From contig CAKVLN010000006.1 of assembly GCA_934757275.1 (NCBI GenBank), positions 41,926 through 105,925 on the forward strand: a DNA stretch of 64,000 nt, read 5' to 3'. Positions within the stretch are counted from its first letter, which is position 1; each line of letters opens with the position of its first letter. Positions 54,359-63,197 of the stretch are shown here, piece by piece. A program made the translations under genes and the position numbers. The notes under the pieces were generated by a model that saw only the letters and a list, made by a program, of their open reading frames with translations, was not told the origin of the DNA and did no database searches. This DNA is from an uncultured Candidatus Melainabacteria bacterium. Its GTDB lineage: Bacteria; Cyanobacteriota; Vampirovibrionia; Gastranaerophilales; Gastranaerophilaceae.

Positions 54359-54601
54359 CTATACCTCTATAAAGAGTCGTCTTCCGACAATATTAGGCTG
54401 GTTGTTGTAATAACCTGCAAAATATCCACCAGCAACTGGTCTGTTTTGACCATAATTTGCAAAAGGATTGCTTGAAACAAAAGGATTACCGCTTGCTTGC
54501 GCAAATGGATTAGAAGAACGTTTTGCCTGTGTCACCGCTCCTGTTTGAGTAAGAGGGTTTGATGTTAATACTCTTGATAATAAATTTACAATTTCTGCCA
54601 T
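54359..54601 (-). CDS. Small NPF-repeat protein
   Basis: 80 residues. The middle has three Asn-Pro-Phe motifs in SSNPFAQ, SGNPFVS and SSNPFANYG, plus an N-terminal SNPL. The C-terminal half is Gly/Tyr/Asn-rich (GGYFAGYYNNQPN). No signal peptide or membrane helix, likely disordered. AAAGGTGAAAC precedes the ATG, TTGACA lies about 50 bases upstream and a terminator follows. NPF is the ligand of EH domains in eukaryotes; relevance here is unknown. Confidence 0.75.
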   Translation of the reverse strand: MAEIVNLLSRVLTSNPLTQTGAVTQAKRSSNPFAQASGNPFVSSNPFANYGQNRPVAGGYFAGYYNNQPNIVGRRLFIEV

Positions 54602-54778
54602 TTTGTTTCACCTTTCTAAATGGTGTTTAATGATTTATTTTCATTTGTCAATTATTTTATCGACACAATTTCTTCAAACTTTAATTAAATATAAAAAACA
54701 TCAACTAAAAGTATTAAATTTTGTTACAAAAAAGCAATTTCTCTTCTAATATATACTTTATATATACAAGGAGAGTAT

Positions 54779-55513
54779 ATGCCAAATAAATTGGAACAAT
54801 TCTTATGTGCTGTTGATGATAACAATGTAGATAAAGCATTGTTATCAGAGCCTGTTGTAAAAAACACATTAAATAGCATAGAAAATTTTGGAGAGGACTT
54901 GGGGGAAAGCGTTAAAAACTTTTTTCAATCAACTAAAAAAACTCCTCCCAGCAAACCTTCTACGCCAACTCCAACTTACGCAGAATCTGCATTTTTAGAA
55001 CCTAAACACGAAACAACATTATATGATGTAACAAATAAAAAACATGAAGTACCAGAGGTTACAAAAAGTTCAAACATCTTTAAGAAATTAAGTTACAGTT
55101 TCAGAGGTTTTACTGCATCAGTTGACTACAAGCAAGACAGCTCTAAATACCGAGTTTTTGCAGGCGAAAAAATAGGACTTGGTTACGAAAAAAGAAATAA
55201 CAGTACAGAAACCGCATTTAGCGCATTATTTAATGTTAAAAACGGCAAATCGACACTTAATTACTCTTCTCGAAATAAAAGAGAAGCTTATGGAGTTTCG
55301 CTATTTAACAAAGATGGAGTTAGCGGAGCATCTGCTTTCTATTCTTTGGGTGAAGTCCGCTCTAGTATATCTGTTGATAAAAACAGTAGCTCACTAAACT
55401 GTTCACTAACTAAAAAATCTGATGATTGTTCAGTTGAACTTAATACATATATAACGACCGGTGACAATTATTCAAACCCATACGCCGGCATTGGCGGAAG
55501 AGTTACTTTCTAA
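54779..55513 (+). CDS. Hypothetical beta-rich protein with OMP-like C-terminus
   Basis: 244 residues. An acidic helical start (MPNKLEQFLCAVDDNNVDKA), a Pro/Thr linker (TPPSKPSTPTPTYA), then from about residue 100 a chain of short alternating strands (KLSYSFRGFTASVDYKQ, YRVFAGEKIGLGYEKR, KSTLNYSSRNKREAYGVSLF, SSISVDKNSSSLNCSLT) ending in GIGGRVTF with a terminal Phe, as in outer-membrane barrels. There is no signal peptide, so true barrel status is doubtful. CAAGGAGAGTAT precedes the ATG. Confidence 0.75.
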   Translation: MPNKLEQFLCAVDDNNVDKALLSEPVVKNTLNSIENFGEDLGESVKNFFQSTKKTPPSKPSTPTPTYAESAFLEPKHETTLYDVTNKKHEVPEVTKSSNIFKKLSYSFRGFTASVDYKQDSSKYRVFAGEKIGLGYEKRNNSTETAFSALFNVKNGKSTLNYSSRNKREAYGVSLFNKDGVSGASAFYSLGEVRSSISVDKNSSSLNCSLTKKSDDCSVELNTYITTGDNYSNPYAGIGGRVTF

Positions 55514-55516
55514 TTA

Positions 55517-55984
55517 TTATCTACTATTTTTTACAAATTCAATTGATTTTTTTAGTAATTTCTGTGTCATATTAGAATATAGTTTTAAATCTTTTTGCAA
55601 TCTAATTAAAAGTGTATTTCTTGACAATTCATTTAAATTTTTTGTCATATTTCTTTCTGTTACTGACACATTAACACTAGAAGGTTTTCCTGCATTATAC
55701 AAGCCTGAAATTTTCAATTCGTCATATTTAGAACTGTTATTTTTCAAATTAATATTAAACATTATCGGTTCTTTAGTATCAGAGTTGACCATGGTTGTAC
55801 ATTTATCATTTTTACCATCTCTCACGATAGAGGTTATATCACAACAATTGCTATCAATATATTGTTTTGTTCTCAACTTTGAAACATGAGCAATGTTGTC
55901 GACGTCACGCACATGTTTCAATGTCAATTTACCTTGATTTTCATTTAATTGAAAACTATTATTATTTATATTAAATATCCTCAC
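55517..55984 (-). CDS. Hypothetical protein
   Basis: 155 residues: MRIFNINNNSFQLNENQG at the N-terminus, then a probable strand-rich middle (KLTLKHVRDVDNIAHVSKL, CTTMVNSDTKEPIMFNINL) and a helical C-terminus (NELSRNTLLIRLQKDLKLYSNMTQKLLKKSIEFVKN). The phrase DVDNIAHVSKLRT...NCCDIT faintly echoes DMNNVAHSLFLGN..CC of the large paralogs, including a Cys-Cys pair. Convergent with the preceding gene, 3 bases between stops. Confidence 0.7.
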   Translation of the reverse strand: MRIFNINNNSFQLNENQGKLTLKHVRDVDNIAHVSKLRTKQYIDSNCCDITSIVRDGKNDKCTTMVNSDTKEPIMFNINLKNNSSKYDELKISGLYNAGKPSSVNVSVTERNMTKNLNELSRNTLLIRLQKDLKLYSNMTQKLLKKSIEFVKNSR

Positions 55985-55998
55985 TTTTCTTCCTTTTT

Positions 55999-56199
55999 TT
56001 ATTTACTTTGAAAAAACTTACTTATTTTATTAAATATCTTACTAAAACAATTTTCTTTATTACCTAAATTTTCGGTTCTTTCTAGAGGAGATTTTTTCAT
56101 AAAATAACCTTCTACATAACCTTTAGGCATTATTCTTTTTGTATGCGTAGATGCTCTGTAAACTGATTTTACATATTGTATAGGATTTATTATTGTCAT
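55999..56199 (-). CDS. Small basic hypothetical protein, INPI N-terminus
   Basis: 66 residues, MTIINPIQYVKSVYRAS, then basic and ending in an amphipathic FSKIFNKISKFFQSK. The start is like that of the 148-residue protein at 14683-15129. GTGAAAGGTAG lies ahead of the ATG. It appears cotranscribed with the 155-residue protein 14 bases downstream, under the promoter-like element at 56222. Confidence 0.65.
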   Translation of the reverse strand: MTIINPIQYVKSVYRASTHTKRIMPKGYVEGYFMKKSPLERTENLGNKENCFSKIFNKISKFFQSK

Positions 56200-56221
56200 A
56201 ATTCACTACCTTTCACATATC

Positions 56222-56250
56222 ATAAAAACTGTGAAAAAAAATTTTTGCTA
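56222..56250 (-). promoter_or_regulatory. TAGCAA-N17-TTTTAT promoter-like element
   Basis: Minus strand: TAGCAA, a spacer of A-run then eight Ts ending CACAGT, then TTTTAT. Same layout as elements at 15154, 49219, 59646 and 63083. Confidence 0.5.
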
Positions 56251-56270
56251 ATTTTGTTAAGTTTTATTAA

Positions 56271-57515
56271 CTAGTTATTAAATTCTTCAAAAGTATTTTT
56301 AATAACTTCATAGCCTTTGATTAAGGTTTTGTAATCAACTTTTTCAGCAGCAGAGTGCATGTTATAAACATCTGCCAATCCTAAAAGTGAAGGCATAAAG
56401 GTTTCACCCTTGGAGTTCTTGTTGTGACAATAAATATGAGTTTCTGCACCTGCGTGAAATGATGAAATATCATTCTTCATGCCAGCTCTTTCACAAGCCT
56501 TTGTATGAGCAATTTCAATTCTATCGTCATCAGCTTTTTCAAATGCCAACAAATGAACTTCAAATTCAATTTTTGCCTCGGCTAAATCTTTGTGTTTTTC
56601 ATTGAATTTATCGACAATTGATTGCATAAGAGCTTTTAACTCTTCTTCTTTCGCAACGCTTGCACTTCTAATTGAATATGATGCCATACCCAAAGTATTA
56701 ATGATATTTGTTGAAGTTTTCTTCATAATTTCACTAATATAATCATTTGTCTTAATACCTTTTTCTACAAGGTTTGCAACCGAATTTTGAATACCACCTG
56801 CTACAATTGCACCCAAATTACAAGAAGTAATTACGCCTGTTTCATCTGTATAATACGCACCTTGTGGAAATTCAGCCAAAAGTTCTGCAATAAGTTTTGC
56901 TGCGTTTAATCTTGTCTTATCACCGATATCTATACCAGAGTGACCGCCTTTTAAGCCTCTTACAGTAATTTTTGCATTTGTATAACTTGCACCTGAAATT
57001 TGCAATTGACCAAGCTTGTCAGCATCACAAACTAGCACATACTTTGACTTAATATTGCCAAATTCAACGTGCTCTATACCACTCATGCCAGTTTCTTCGT
57101 CACGAGTGAAAGTAATTTCTAAGCCACCATGTTTAAAGTCGTTAGGATTAGCTACTAAATCTTTTGCCAATTTTAAAGCACAAGCAACACCAACTTTATC
57201 ATCGGCGCCTAGTGTTCTTCCTTCTGCTTTAATAAAATCACCATCTAAGTAAATGTTAACAGGGCTATCATCGCCAACTACGTCCATGTGAGAAGACAAC
57301 ATTATTGGCTCTTTTGTATCATCAGTTGCTGGAACATAGATATAGATATTTCCATAGTTATCTTTTTTGCCATCAATTCCATTTTTCTTACAGAAATCAA
57401 GAATCCAATCAATAACCTTATCCTCTTTTAGAGAAGGAGATGGTATTGATACCAAGTTACAAAATATATCTAAAACGTCATTTTCTTTTCTTAAATCTTC
57501 TAAATTAGCTGCCAC
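56271..57515 (-). CDS. M20 family metallopeptidase (PepT-like)
   Basis: 414 residues. Metal and catalytic positions: SSHMDVVGD (His and Asp), TLGADDKVGVA (bridging Asp), TRDEETGMSG (Glu-Glu), VCDADKLGQL (Asp) and a late His region SFHAGAETHIYCHN. The dimerisation domain lies between. This fits the tripeptidase T-like branch. I start at GTG (57515) because AGGAGG sits 7 bases ahead; this overlaps the zinc-ribbon gene by 11 bases. Cytoplasmic. Confidence 0.9.
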   Translation of the reverse strand: MAANLEDLRKENDVLDIFCNLVSIPSPSLKEDKVIDWILDFCKKNGIDGKKDNYGNIYIYVPATDDTKEPIMLSSHMDVVGDDSPVNIYLDGDFIKAEGRTLGADDKVGVACALKLAKDLVANPNDFKHGGLEITFTRDEETGMSGIEHVEFGNIKSKYVLVCDADKLGQLQISGASYTNAKITVRGLKGGHSGIDIGDKTRLNAAKLIAELLAEFPQGAYYTDETGVITSCNLGAIVAGGIQNSVANLVEKGIKTNDYISEIMKKTSTNIINTLGMASYSIRSASVAKEEELKALMQSIVDKFNEKHKDLAEAKIEFEVHLLAFEKADDDRIEIAHTKACERAGMKNDISSFHAGAETHIYCHNKNSKGETFMPSLLGLADVYNMHSAAEKVDYKTLIKGYEVIKNTFEEFNN

Positions 57516-57690
57516 GGAAAAACCTCCTATTTGTACCTTCACCGCCTATTCTAACATTCACTGGGCGCAAGCATTTTGGGCATCTGCCAACATAAGCCGT
57601 TCCCATTTGATTTTTATATAACCTGCCGTAAACATGGCAACAATCAAACCAAATACCTAAAAAAGCTCTTTTTTTAGTTTCTTCAGACAA
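57505..57690 (-). CDS. Small zinc-ribbon-like protein
   Basis: 61 residues: FDCCHVYGRLYKNQMGTAYVGRCPKCLRPVNVRIGGEGTNRRFF. Two Cys from CC and two from CPKC could bind zinc. I start at TTG because GGAGG, provided by the last codons of the upstream gene, is 8 bases ahead and the frame begins 1 base past that gene's stop; no ATG lies in a usable place. Similar small proteins exist in other bacteria, function unknown. It is translationally linked to both neighbours. Confidence 0.7.
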   Translation of the reverse strand: MSEETKKRAFLGIWFDCCHVYGRLYKNQMGTAYVGRCPKCLRPVNVRIGGEGTNRRFFRGS

Positions 57691-57691
57691 C

Positions 57692-59521
57692 TTAGTTTCC
57701 TCCACGTTTACTTCCTGTTCTGTATTGAGCCTGTTGAGGTTTAGCGGTTTCTGTAATGATAACCTCTTTTTTATTTGGCTTAAATACACTTTCTGTCAAA
57801 GTATTAACATAATAATCACTCAAATGTGCGTAATCAAAGATTATCAAACCATTTAAGCAATATTTTCTAGCTGCGTGAATTTGTTTCATCAAATCAGCAG
57901 AAGAACCGTTCATAAAAGTTACAAACAAACCTGCATATAATTTTGTACTGGCAGACTTATTCCTTAGAACTTCTTCCATCAAATTCATAGCAGTCATATC
58001 ATTACAAGTCAAGAATAATGGCGTAAAACCATCTACAAAATTATTCATAGACCAAGTTTTCCAATCCTGCATTTTAGTATTAAGTGCAAGATTTCTGTTT
58101 GGGAAAATAACTGCCGTTATTGCAATTTTATTAAATCTGCAAAGTACGCTTACACGTCTTACAAAACTTGTAACCTTATTACAACGATATGCACGCCATT
58201 GATACCATAAAGGATCAGTAAATTTTAATTCTATTGGGTCGACACCATACATTTTGGCAAATTCTTCTCTTGCGTATTTTGTGTAACCCCAATTTGACAT
58301 ATCATAGTTTGAATAAATCGTATCTAAAGATTGAGGATATCTGATGTAATCCAGATTTATGCCATCTGGTTTATATCTCGTAATAATTTCGCAAAGCAAT
58401 TCATACAAAAAGTTTTGTACTTCTGGGTTTGCAGGATCAATAAAATAGCCGTTATGTTCTGAAACGGAATAAGCAATTGTTTCAGAATCAGCATTTTTCT
58501 TTTGATAATTTGCCCATTCTGGTTTCTTCGCCAAAATATATCCAGCGTTTGTTTCTGGAGGTTTATTTCCAACATAGAAGGTTTCAAACCAAATGTGAAC
58601 TTTTATACCACGTCTATGTGCCTCATTTATCCATATTCTCAAAGGGTCAAAACCAACATAGTTCTCATTTTGTCTAATAAAACCATACTTTGTCATCGTT
58701 TGAGATGGAAAAATCGTTTGACCGTGATAATAAGTTTCTAAGAAAATATTATTAATCCCAGCGTTATAAATCTTGTCGATAGTCTTAATTATATCTTCTT
58801 CGTTATAGTATGTAGGTCTTATCCAAACACCTTTTAACTCGCCAGAATCGTACGGAATAACAGTTGACATAGCTAAATCAGCATACTCAATTGCTTTTGA
58901 TGCGTACTTTTGAGAGTTTTCACCATTTTTTACAGCTTTATCTATTAAATCATTTGCTTTATCTAAGCTTTGCGATGTGCGTTTTTGGTTATAATTTGCA
59001 GAATTTTGAGTATAATAAAGCATCATATTTTGGACCTCTTTAATACGCTCTCTTGCTGAATACAAGAAGGTATCAGAAGTTATATATGAAGTTATAATCT
59101 TTTTTTCTGGATTAATATAAATTTTTGCACCGACCATTACATTTTCATTAATCCATTTTTTAGCCTGTCCGTGACCACTTATTACAACACCATTTGCAGG
59201 AATTAGAGAGTCTGCACCACTTAGAGCAGTTACAGTATCACCCGTTACAATCGCCTCTGTTCCAAATTCGTTGGTATTTGTTCTAAAACCAAAAGCTGGA
59301 GTATAAACAACAAGTTGGTTTGCGCCTCTTAACCCTGGGTAGCTTGCGCCTTTTGTATTTGTACTTGCTTGCGGGTCAATAACATCAATTTTGTACATTG
59401 ATTGGTTAAAAATAACTTCATTATTTTGTGGAATGTATTCAGAATAAAGCCCTTGTGCCGATACTGCTTGGCACAAAATTAAAAATAACGAAATTATAAC
59501 TAACCAGACCCTGCTCTTCAT
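57692..59521 (-). CDS. Secreted GH10-like glycosyl hydrolase (DUF187 type)
   Basis: 609 residues with a signal peptide (VWLVIISLFLILCQAVSAQG). An N-terminal domain of about 200 residues (LRGANQLVVYTPAFGFRTNTNEFG ... VVISGHGQAKKWINENV) precedes the GHL10 barrel: GELKGVWIRPTYYN, ILETYYHGQTIFPS-like text, EAHRRGIKVHIWFETF, KPDGINLDYIRYPQ with likely catalytic acids, and ITAVIFPNRN. Members act on cell-wall or surface glycans. I start at the ATG for MKSRVWL. First of a three-gene run with the zinc-ribbon protein and the M20 peptidase. Confidence 0.88.
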   Translation of the reverse strand: MKSRVWLVIISLFLILCQAVSAQGLYSEYIPQNNEVIFNQSMYKIDVIDPQASTNTKGASYPGLRGANQLVVYTPAFGFRTNTNEFGTEAIVTGDTVTALSGADSLIPANGVVISGHGQAKKWINENVMVGAKIYINPEKKIITSYITSDTFLYSARERIKEVQNMMLYYTQNSANYNQKRTSQSLDKANDLIDKAVKNGENSQKYASKAIEYADLAMSTVIPYDSGELKGVWIRPTYYNEEDIIKTIDKIYNAGINNIFLETYYHGQTIFPSQTMTKYGFIRQNENYVGFDPLRIWINEAHRRGIKVHIWFETFYVGNKPPETNAGYILAKKPEWANYQKKNADSETIAYSVSEHNGYFIDPANPEVQNFLYELLCEIITRYKPDGINLDYIRYPQSLDTIYSNYDMSNWGYTKYAREEFAKMYGVDPIELKFTDPLWYQWRAYRCNKVTSFVRRVSVLCRFNKIAITAVIFPNRNLALNTKMQDWKTWSMNNFVDGFTPLFLTCNDMTAMNLMEEVLRNKSASTKLYAGLFVTFMNGSSADLMKQIHAARKYCLNGLIIFDYAHLSDYYVNTLTESVFKPNKKEVIITETAKPQQAQYRTGSKRGGN

Positions 59522-59645
59522 TCCCCAATGTCCTTTTATAACAAATATTATAGAACCAGAAAGAAATAAATACAATAATTAAAAATATATCTTGCCCTAT
59601 TTTTATTTTTTCATGTTAAAATATTGTTACAATTATGTGTGAAAC

Positions 59646-59674
59646 TAGCAAAAATTTTTTTTAGTGTTTTTGTT
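59646..59674 (+). promoter_or_regulatory. TAGCAA-N17 promoter-like element
   Basis: TAGCAA, A-run and eight Ts, AGTGTT, then TTTGTT; the -10 is poor, but the first 24 bases match the other elements. 34 bases before the next ATG. Confidence 0.45.
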
Positions 59675-59708
59675 ATTATTGTAGATTTAAAATTTAGAAA
59701 GGAAAATC

Positions 59709-59954
59709 ATGAACATCACAAAAATTTTAGCTCCAAATTTTGGTGCTGGAGCAACTAAAAATGCAGTAAAAGGCTTTGACAAAATTAGCCACGATTACAA
59801 ATCATACTCAGAACTAATTCCAACAAATTTAATGCAACCAAAAAATGATACAAAATACGTAGATGAATTTGTTAGAACAAAAAATTTAATTCTTCCTGAA
59901 GCTAAACCAGAAGCTAGAAAAATTGAATTTATCAACGAAGGAACTATTATTTAG
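59709..59954 (+). CDS. Small lineage-specific protein with NFGAG tag
   Basis: 81 residues starting MNITKILAPNFGAGATKNAVKGF (tag-like PNFGAG), then charged and probably partly disordered, with no membrane segment. GAAAGGAAAATC precedes the ATG and a perfect terminator follows. No family recognised. Confidence 0.75.
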   Translation: MNITKILAPNFGAGATKNAVKGFDKISHDYKSYSELIPTNLMQPKNDTKYVDEFVRTKNLILPEAKPEARKIEFINEGTII

Positions 59955-59960
59955 TTATAA

Positions 59961-59993
59961 AAGAGGAGGTTTAAATTAAACCTCCTCTTTTTT
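59961..59993 (+). terminator. Rho-independent terminator
   Basis: AAGAGGAGGTTTAA / TTAAACCTCCTCTT perfect palindrome followed by T-run, 7 bases past the stop of the small protein gene. Confidence 0.92.
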
Positions 59994-60062
59994 GCATTTA
60001 TTTTTGATTTTAATTATAATAATAAAAAAGTTAAGTTAGGGGATTTTAATTAGGAGGGGTTT

Positions 60063-61298
60063 ATGAATTTGGAGAAAGTAAGAGAAGTAGATGCTGAATT
60101 GGCTCAATTTATTGACGAAGAGCTACACAGACAACAAAATACAATAGAACTTATTGCAAGTGAGAATTTCACCTCTCCAGCAGTAATGCAGGCTTGCGGA
60201 AGTGTTTTGACAAACAAATACGCAGAAGGCAAACCTCACAAACGTTATTATAACGGTTGCGAAATCGTAGATAAAGTAGAAGAATTAGCACAAAAAAGAG
60301 CTTGCGAATTATTCAAAATGGATCACGCTAACGTTCAACCACATTCTGGCGCACAAGCTAACATGGCAGTATTTTTTGCATTACTTAAACACGGCGACAC
60401 AATTTTAGGCATGGACTTGTCTAATGGCGGACACCTTAGCCACGGTTGCCCAGTAAACTTTTCTGGCACATATTTTGATGCAAAAAGCTACGGAGTTGAT
60501 GCAGAAGGCAACATTGATTATGAAGACGTTAGACAAAAAGCTCTTGAATATAAACCAAAATTAATTATTTGCGGTGCAAGCAACTATTCTAAAGTTATTG
60601 ATTTCAAAAAATTTAGAGAAATCGCTAACGAAGTTGGCGCAATCTTATTAGCTGATATCGCACACATTGCAGGACTTGTAGCTGGCGGCGTACACCCATC
60701 ACCTGCTGGTTACGCACAAATCGTTACTACAACAACTCACAAAACTCTAAGAGGTCCTAGAGGCGGTATCATTATGTGTGACGAAGAATTTGCACAAGCA
60801 ATTGATAAAGCCGTTTTCCCTGGAATACAAGGCGGACCGCTTGAACATATTATCGCTGGTAAAGCAGTAGCTTTAAAAGAAGCTATGTCACCAGAGTTCA
60901 AAGAATATGCAAAACAAATCGTTAAAAACGCAAAAGCAATGGCAGAAGGACTTATTGAAAATGGCATGGAAATCGTTGGCGGTATGACTGAAAACCATCT
61001 TATGACATTAGATTTAAGAAAAACTGGCAAAACAGGCAAAGATATGGCTAACGTATTGGAAAGAGTTGGCATTACGGCTAACAAAAACACTGTTCCAAAC
61101 GACCCGCAAAGTCCATTCGTTACAAGCGGTATCAGATTAGGCGCAGCTGCAATGACTACTCGTGGGTTTAAAGAAGAGGATATGAAAGAAGTTGCAAGAA
61201 TAATCGCAGAAGCTATTAAGCACTCTGACGATGAAAAAATCTTGAACGAATTGAGATTAGATTCTTCAAAGCTTTGTAAAAAGTATCCGTTGTATTAA
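60063..61298 (+). CDS. glyA: Serine hydroxymethyltransferase
   Basis: 411-residue PLP enzyme: [34 protein letters not shown], the PLP Lys in [17 protein letters not shown] and [16 protein letters not shown]. It converts serine and tetrahydrofolate to glycine and methylenetetrahydrofolate, the donor used by TrmFO. AGGAGGGG stands ahead of the ATG. Confidence 0.97.
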   Translation: MNLEKVREVDAELAQFIDEELHRQQNTIELIASENFTSPAVMQACGSVLTNKYAEGKPHKRYYNGCEIVDKVEELAQKRACELFKMDHANVQPHSGAQANMAVFFALLKHGDTILGMDLSNGGHLSHGCPVNFSGTYFDAKSYGVDAEGNIDYEDVRQKALEYKPKLIICGASNYSKVIDFKKFREIANEVGAILLADIAHIAGLVAGGVHPSPAGYAQIVTTTTHKTLRGPRGGIIMCDEEFAQAIDKAVFPGIQGGPLEHIIAGKAVALKEAMSPEFKEYAKQIVKNAKAMAEGLIENGMEIVGGMTENHLMTLDLRKTGKTGKDMANVLERVGITANKNTVPNDPQSPFVTSGIRLGAAAMTTRGFKEEDMKEVARIIAEAIKHSDDEKILNELRLDSSKLCKKYPLY

Positions 61299-61361
61299 TT
61301 TAAACCATGCCTAACGTTTTTTATTTATTTGGTATAATAAAATAAAAAACAAAGGAAAATT

Positions 61362-62441
61362 ATGATAATTAAATTAACACAAGCTCACATAATTGGTGCC
61401 TTCATTTCATACCTTATAGGTGTGTTTATTGTGCCTTTTGTAATAGAATTTTCACAAAAAGAAGGTCTAGTAGACTTACCAAACGCTAGAAAAATACATA
61501 AAATACCAATCTCAAGACTGGGCGGTATTGCAATTTGGTCAAGCGCAATGCTTACCTTCTTATTCCTAGTTCTATTAAGTTATTATCCTTATGGAAGTTT
61601 GCTTTCTGGCATATTACTGGGTGGTTCTCTAATGTTTTTACTAGGGCTTGTTGATGACGTTTACAACCTTGATGCAAAATTCAAGCTTGTTATACAATTA
61701 TCAATCGCTACAATCGTTTATTTATTAGGTGTACAGATTGATACAATCTTCAACCCATTTGGCGGCGTTATACATTTAGGAGTTTTCTCTTATCCAATAA
61801 CACTACTTTGGATTGTTGGAATTTCCAACGCAGTTAACTTTATTGACGGCGTTGATGGTCTTGCTGGTTCTGTTATCACAGTAAGTTCAATCACTTTAGC
61901 ACTTATAGCAGTAGCCATTACTCCAGCGCAGCCGATTACAGCCTTAATTGCATTTATACTTGCTGGTTCTATGCTTGCATTTTTAACCTTCAACTTCAAC
62001 CCTGCAAAAATTTTCATGGGTGATTCTGGTGCGTTATTTTCAGGTTTCTTGCTTGCAACACTTTCTATTGCAGGCGTTATGAAAGGGGCAGCTCTTGCAG
62101 TATTACTACCATTCCTAGTTCTTGCTGTGCCAATTATGGATATAACTTATTCTAGTTTAAGAAGAATAATGAAAGGTAAATCGCCTTTTGTCGCTGACGC
62201 AGAACACATTCACCACAAATTGCTAAAAGCTGGTTTCTCACAGAAAAAAACAGTTGCAATCTTAACCTCAGTAGCAATTGTTGGTGGTGCAGTTGCAACA
62301 TATTTCACTGGAACTCTAAAAAATTACTTTATTTACATTGCAGTTCTTATGTTGATTATGGTTGTTCTAAGCGTTATTAGCGTAATGACAAAACCACAAC
62401 CAATTGAACCTCACGAGGAACACGAAGAAAGTCAACAGTAA
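61362..62441 (+). CDS. WecA/TagO-like undecaprenyl-phosphate N-acetylhexosamine-1-P transferase
   Basis: 359 residues with about 11 membrane helices. Motifs: VDLPNARKIHKIPISRLGG, LLGLVDDVYNLDAKFKL (DDxxD-like acids), NAVNFIDGVDGLAG, NPAKIFMGDSGALFSGF and the basic loop DAEHIHHKLLKAGFS (HIHH), which marks WecA and not MraY. It starts a lipid-linked surface glycan by adding a sugar-1-phosphate. 63 bases downstream of glyA. Its stop directly abuts the stop of the convergent gene. Confidence 0.92.
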   Translation: MIIKLTQAHIIGAFISYLIGVFIVPFVIEFSQKEGLVDLPNARKIHKIPISRLGGIAIWSSAMLTFLFLVLLSYYPYGSLLSGILLGGSLMFLLGLVDDVYNLDAKFKLVIQLSIATIVYLLGVQIDTIFNPFGGVIHLGVFSYPITLLWIVGISNAVNFIDGVDGLAGSVITVSSITLALIAVAITPAQPITALIAFILAGSMLAFLTFNFNPAKIFMGDSGALFSGFLLATLSIAGVMKGAALAVLLPFLVLAVPIMDITYSSLRRIMKGKSPFVADAEHIHHKLLKAGFSQKKTVAILTSVAIVGGAVATYFTGTLKNYFIYIAVLMLIMVVLSVISVMTKPQPIEPHEEHEESQQ

Positions 62442-63077
62442 TTACAACCCACCTTGAAGTCTAGACAATGGCTCTTTATTTTCTGGTGGCAAATAAAGTT
62501 GGTTTGGGTTGTGAATATTAAAACGCATTCCTGGAATTGGTGGAAATTCTTGACGCATACCAATTACGGTTTTATACCAATTCAAAGATTCACCTTTTGA
62601 AATCAATTTGATGTTGCCTTGACATTGCGCCTCATCACTTCGTCTTTGCGCAATCTGCAACAATCTTGTACCAACATCTTTGCAATACTCCAATCCTTCT
62701 TTATAATATGGCGTATTTGGGTTTGAAAAATTTCTCAATTCATCGACAAAAACATGGCTAGGGTCAGTTCTTTCCCACGGTTCTTGACGATACTTTTTGA
62801 TAGCCAAATCAATAGTGCCAACTATTTCGTCCTTATCATTTCTAATAGTATAATTTTCTATCGCATTCTCTTTAAACTTCTTAAAGACATTGAGTGCAAC
62901 GTTCTCATTTCCTTTTCGCACCGCAACCTTGCCAATATATCCTTCTAAGCAGCTACCGATATTTGTATGTGTAAGAGCGTGCGGAATGTTTTGCTTAAAA
63001 GACACACTATTTTTATAGTGTAAGTTAGTTGTTGATTGAATTTGTGAATAATTTATAGGGTAATAATTTGTAATCAT
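62442..63077 (-). CDS. GNAT-like lineage-specific protein with VSFKQ tag
   Basis: 211 residues starting MITNYYPINYSQIQ and NSVSFKQNIPH (tag-like VSFKQ). The C-terminal part YCKDVGTRLLQIAQRRSDEAQCQGNIKLISKGESLNWYKTVIGMR in pieces follows the pattern of the acetyl-CoA binding helix and the following strand/helix of GNAT acetyltransferases (xxGTxLLQxA...G.I.L.s...xxxWYk..G). Activity unproven. No ribosome site: a promoter-like element ends 5 bases before the ATG, so it may be leaderless. Confidence 0.7.
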   Translation of the reverse strand: MITNYYPINYSQIQSTTNLHYKNSVSFKQNIPHALTHTNIGSCLEGYIGKVAVRKGNENVALNVFKKFKENAIENYTIRNDKDEIVGTIDLAIKKYRQEPWERTDPSHVFVDELRNFSNPNTPYYKEGLEYCKDVGTRLLQIAQRRSDEAQCQGNIKLISKGESLNWYKTVIGMRQEFPPIPGMRFNIHNPNQLYLPPENKEPLSRLQGGL

Positions 63078-63082
63078 ACTTT

Positions 63083-63111
63083 TTTAAAACGCATAAAAAT
63101 ATTTTTTGCTA
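63083..63111 (-). promoter_or_regulatory. TAGCAA-N17-TTTAAA promoter-like element
   Basis: Minus strand: TAGCAA, 17 bases ending ATGCGT, TTTAAA, then 5 bases to the ATG. Same distance from -10 to ATG as in the element at 49219. Confidence 0.5.
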
Positions 63112-63197
63112 GTAATTTTATTTTTTTATAAAAGAATGGCGAAAATACTTCGCATTTTCGCCACAATTATTAATTTCCCATTTTCCCATTTTTCTTT

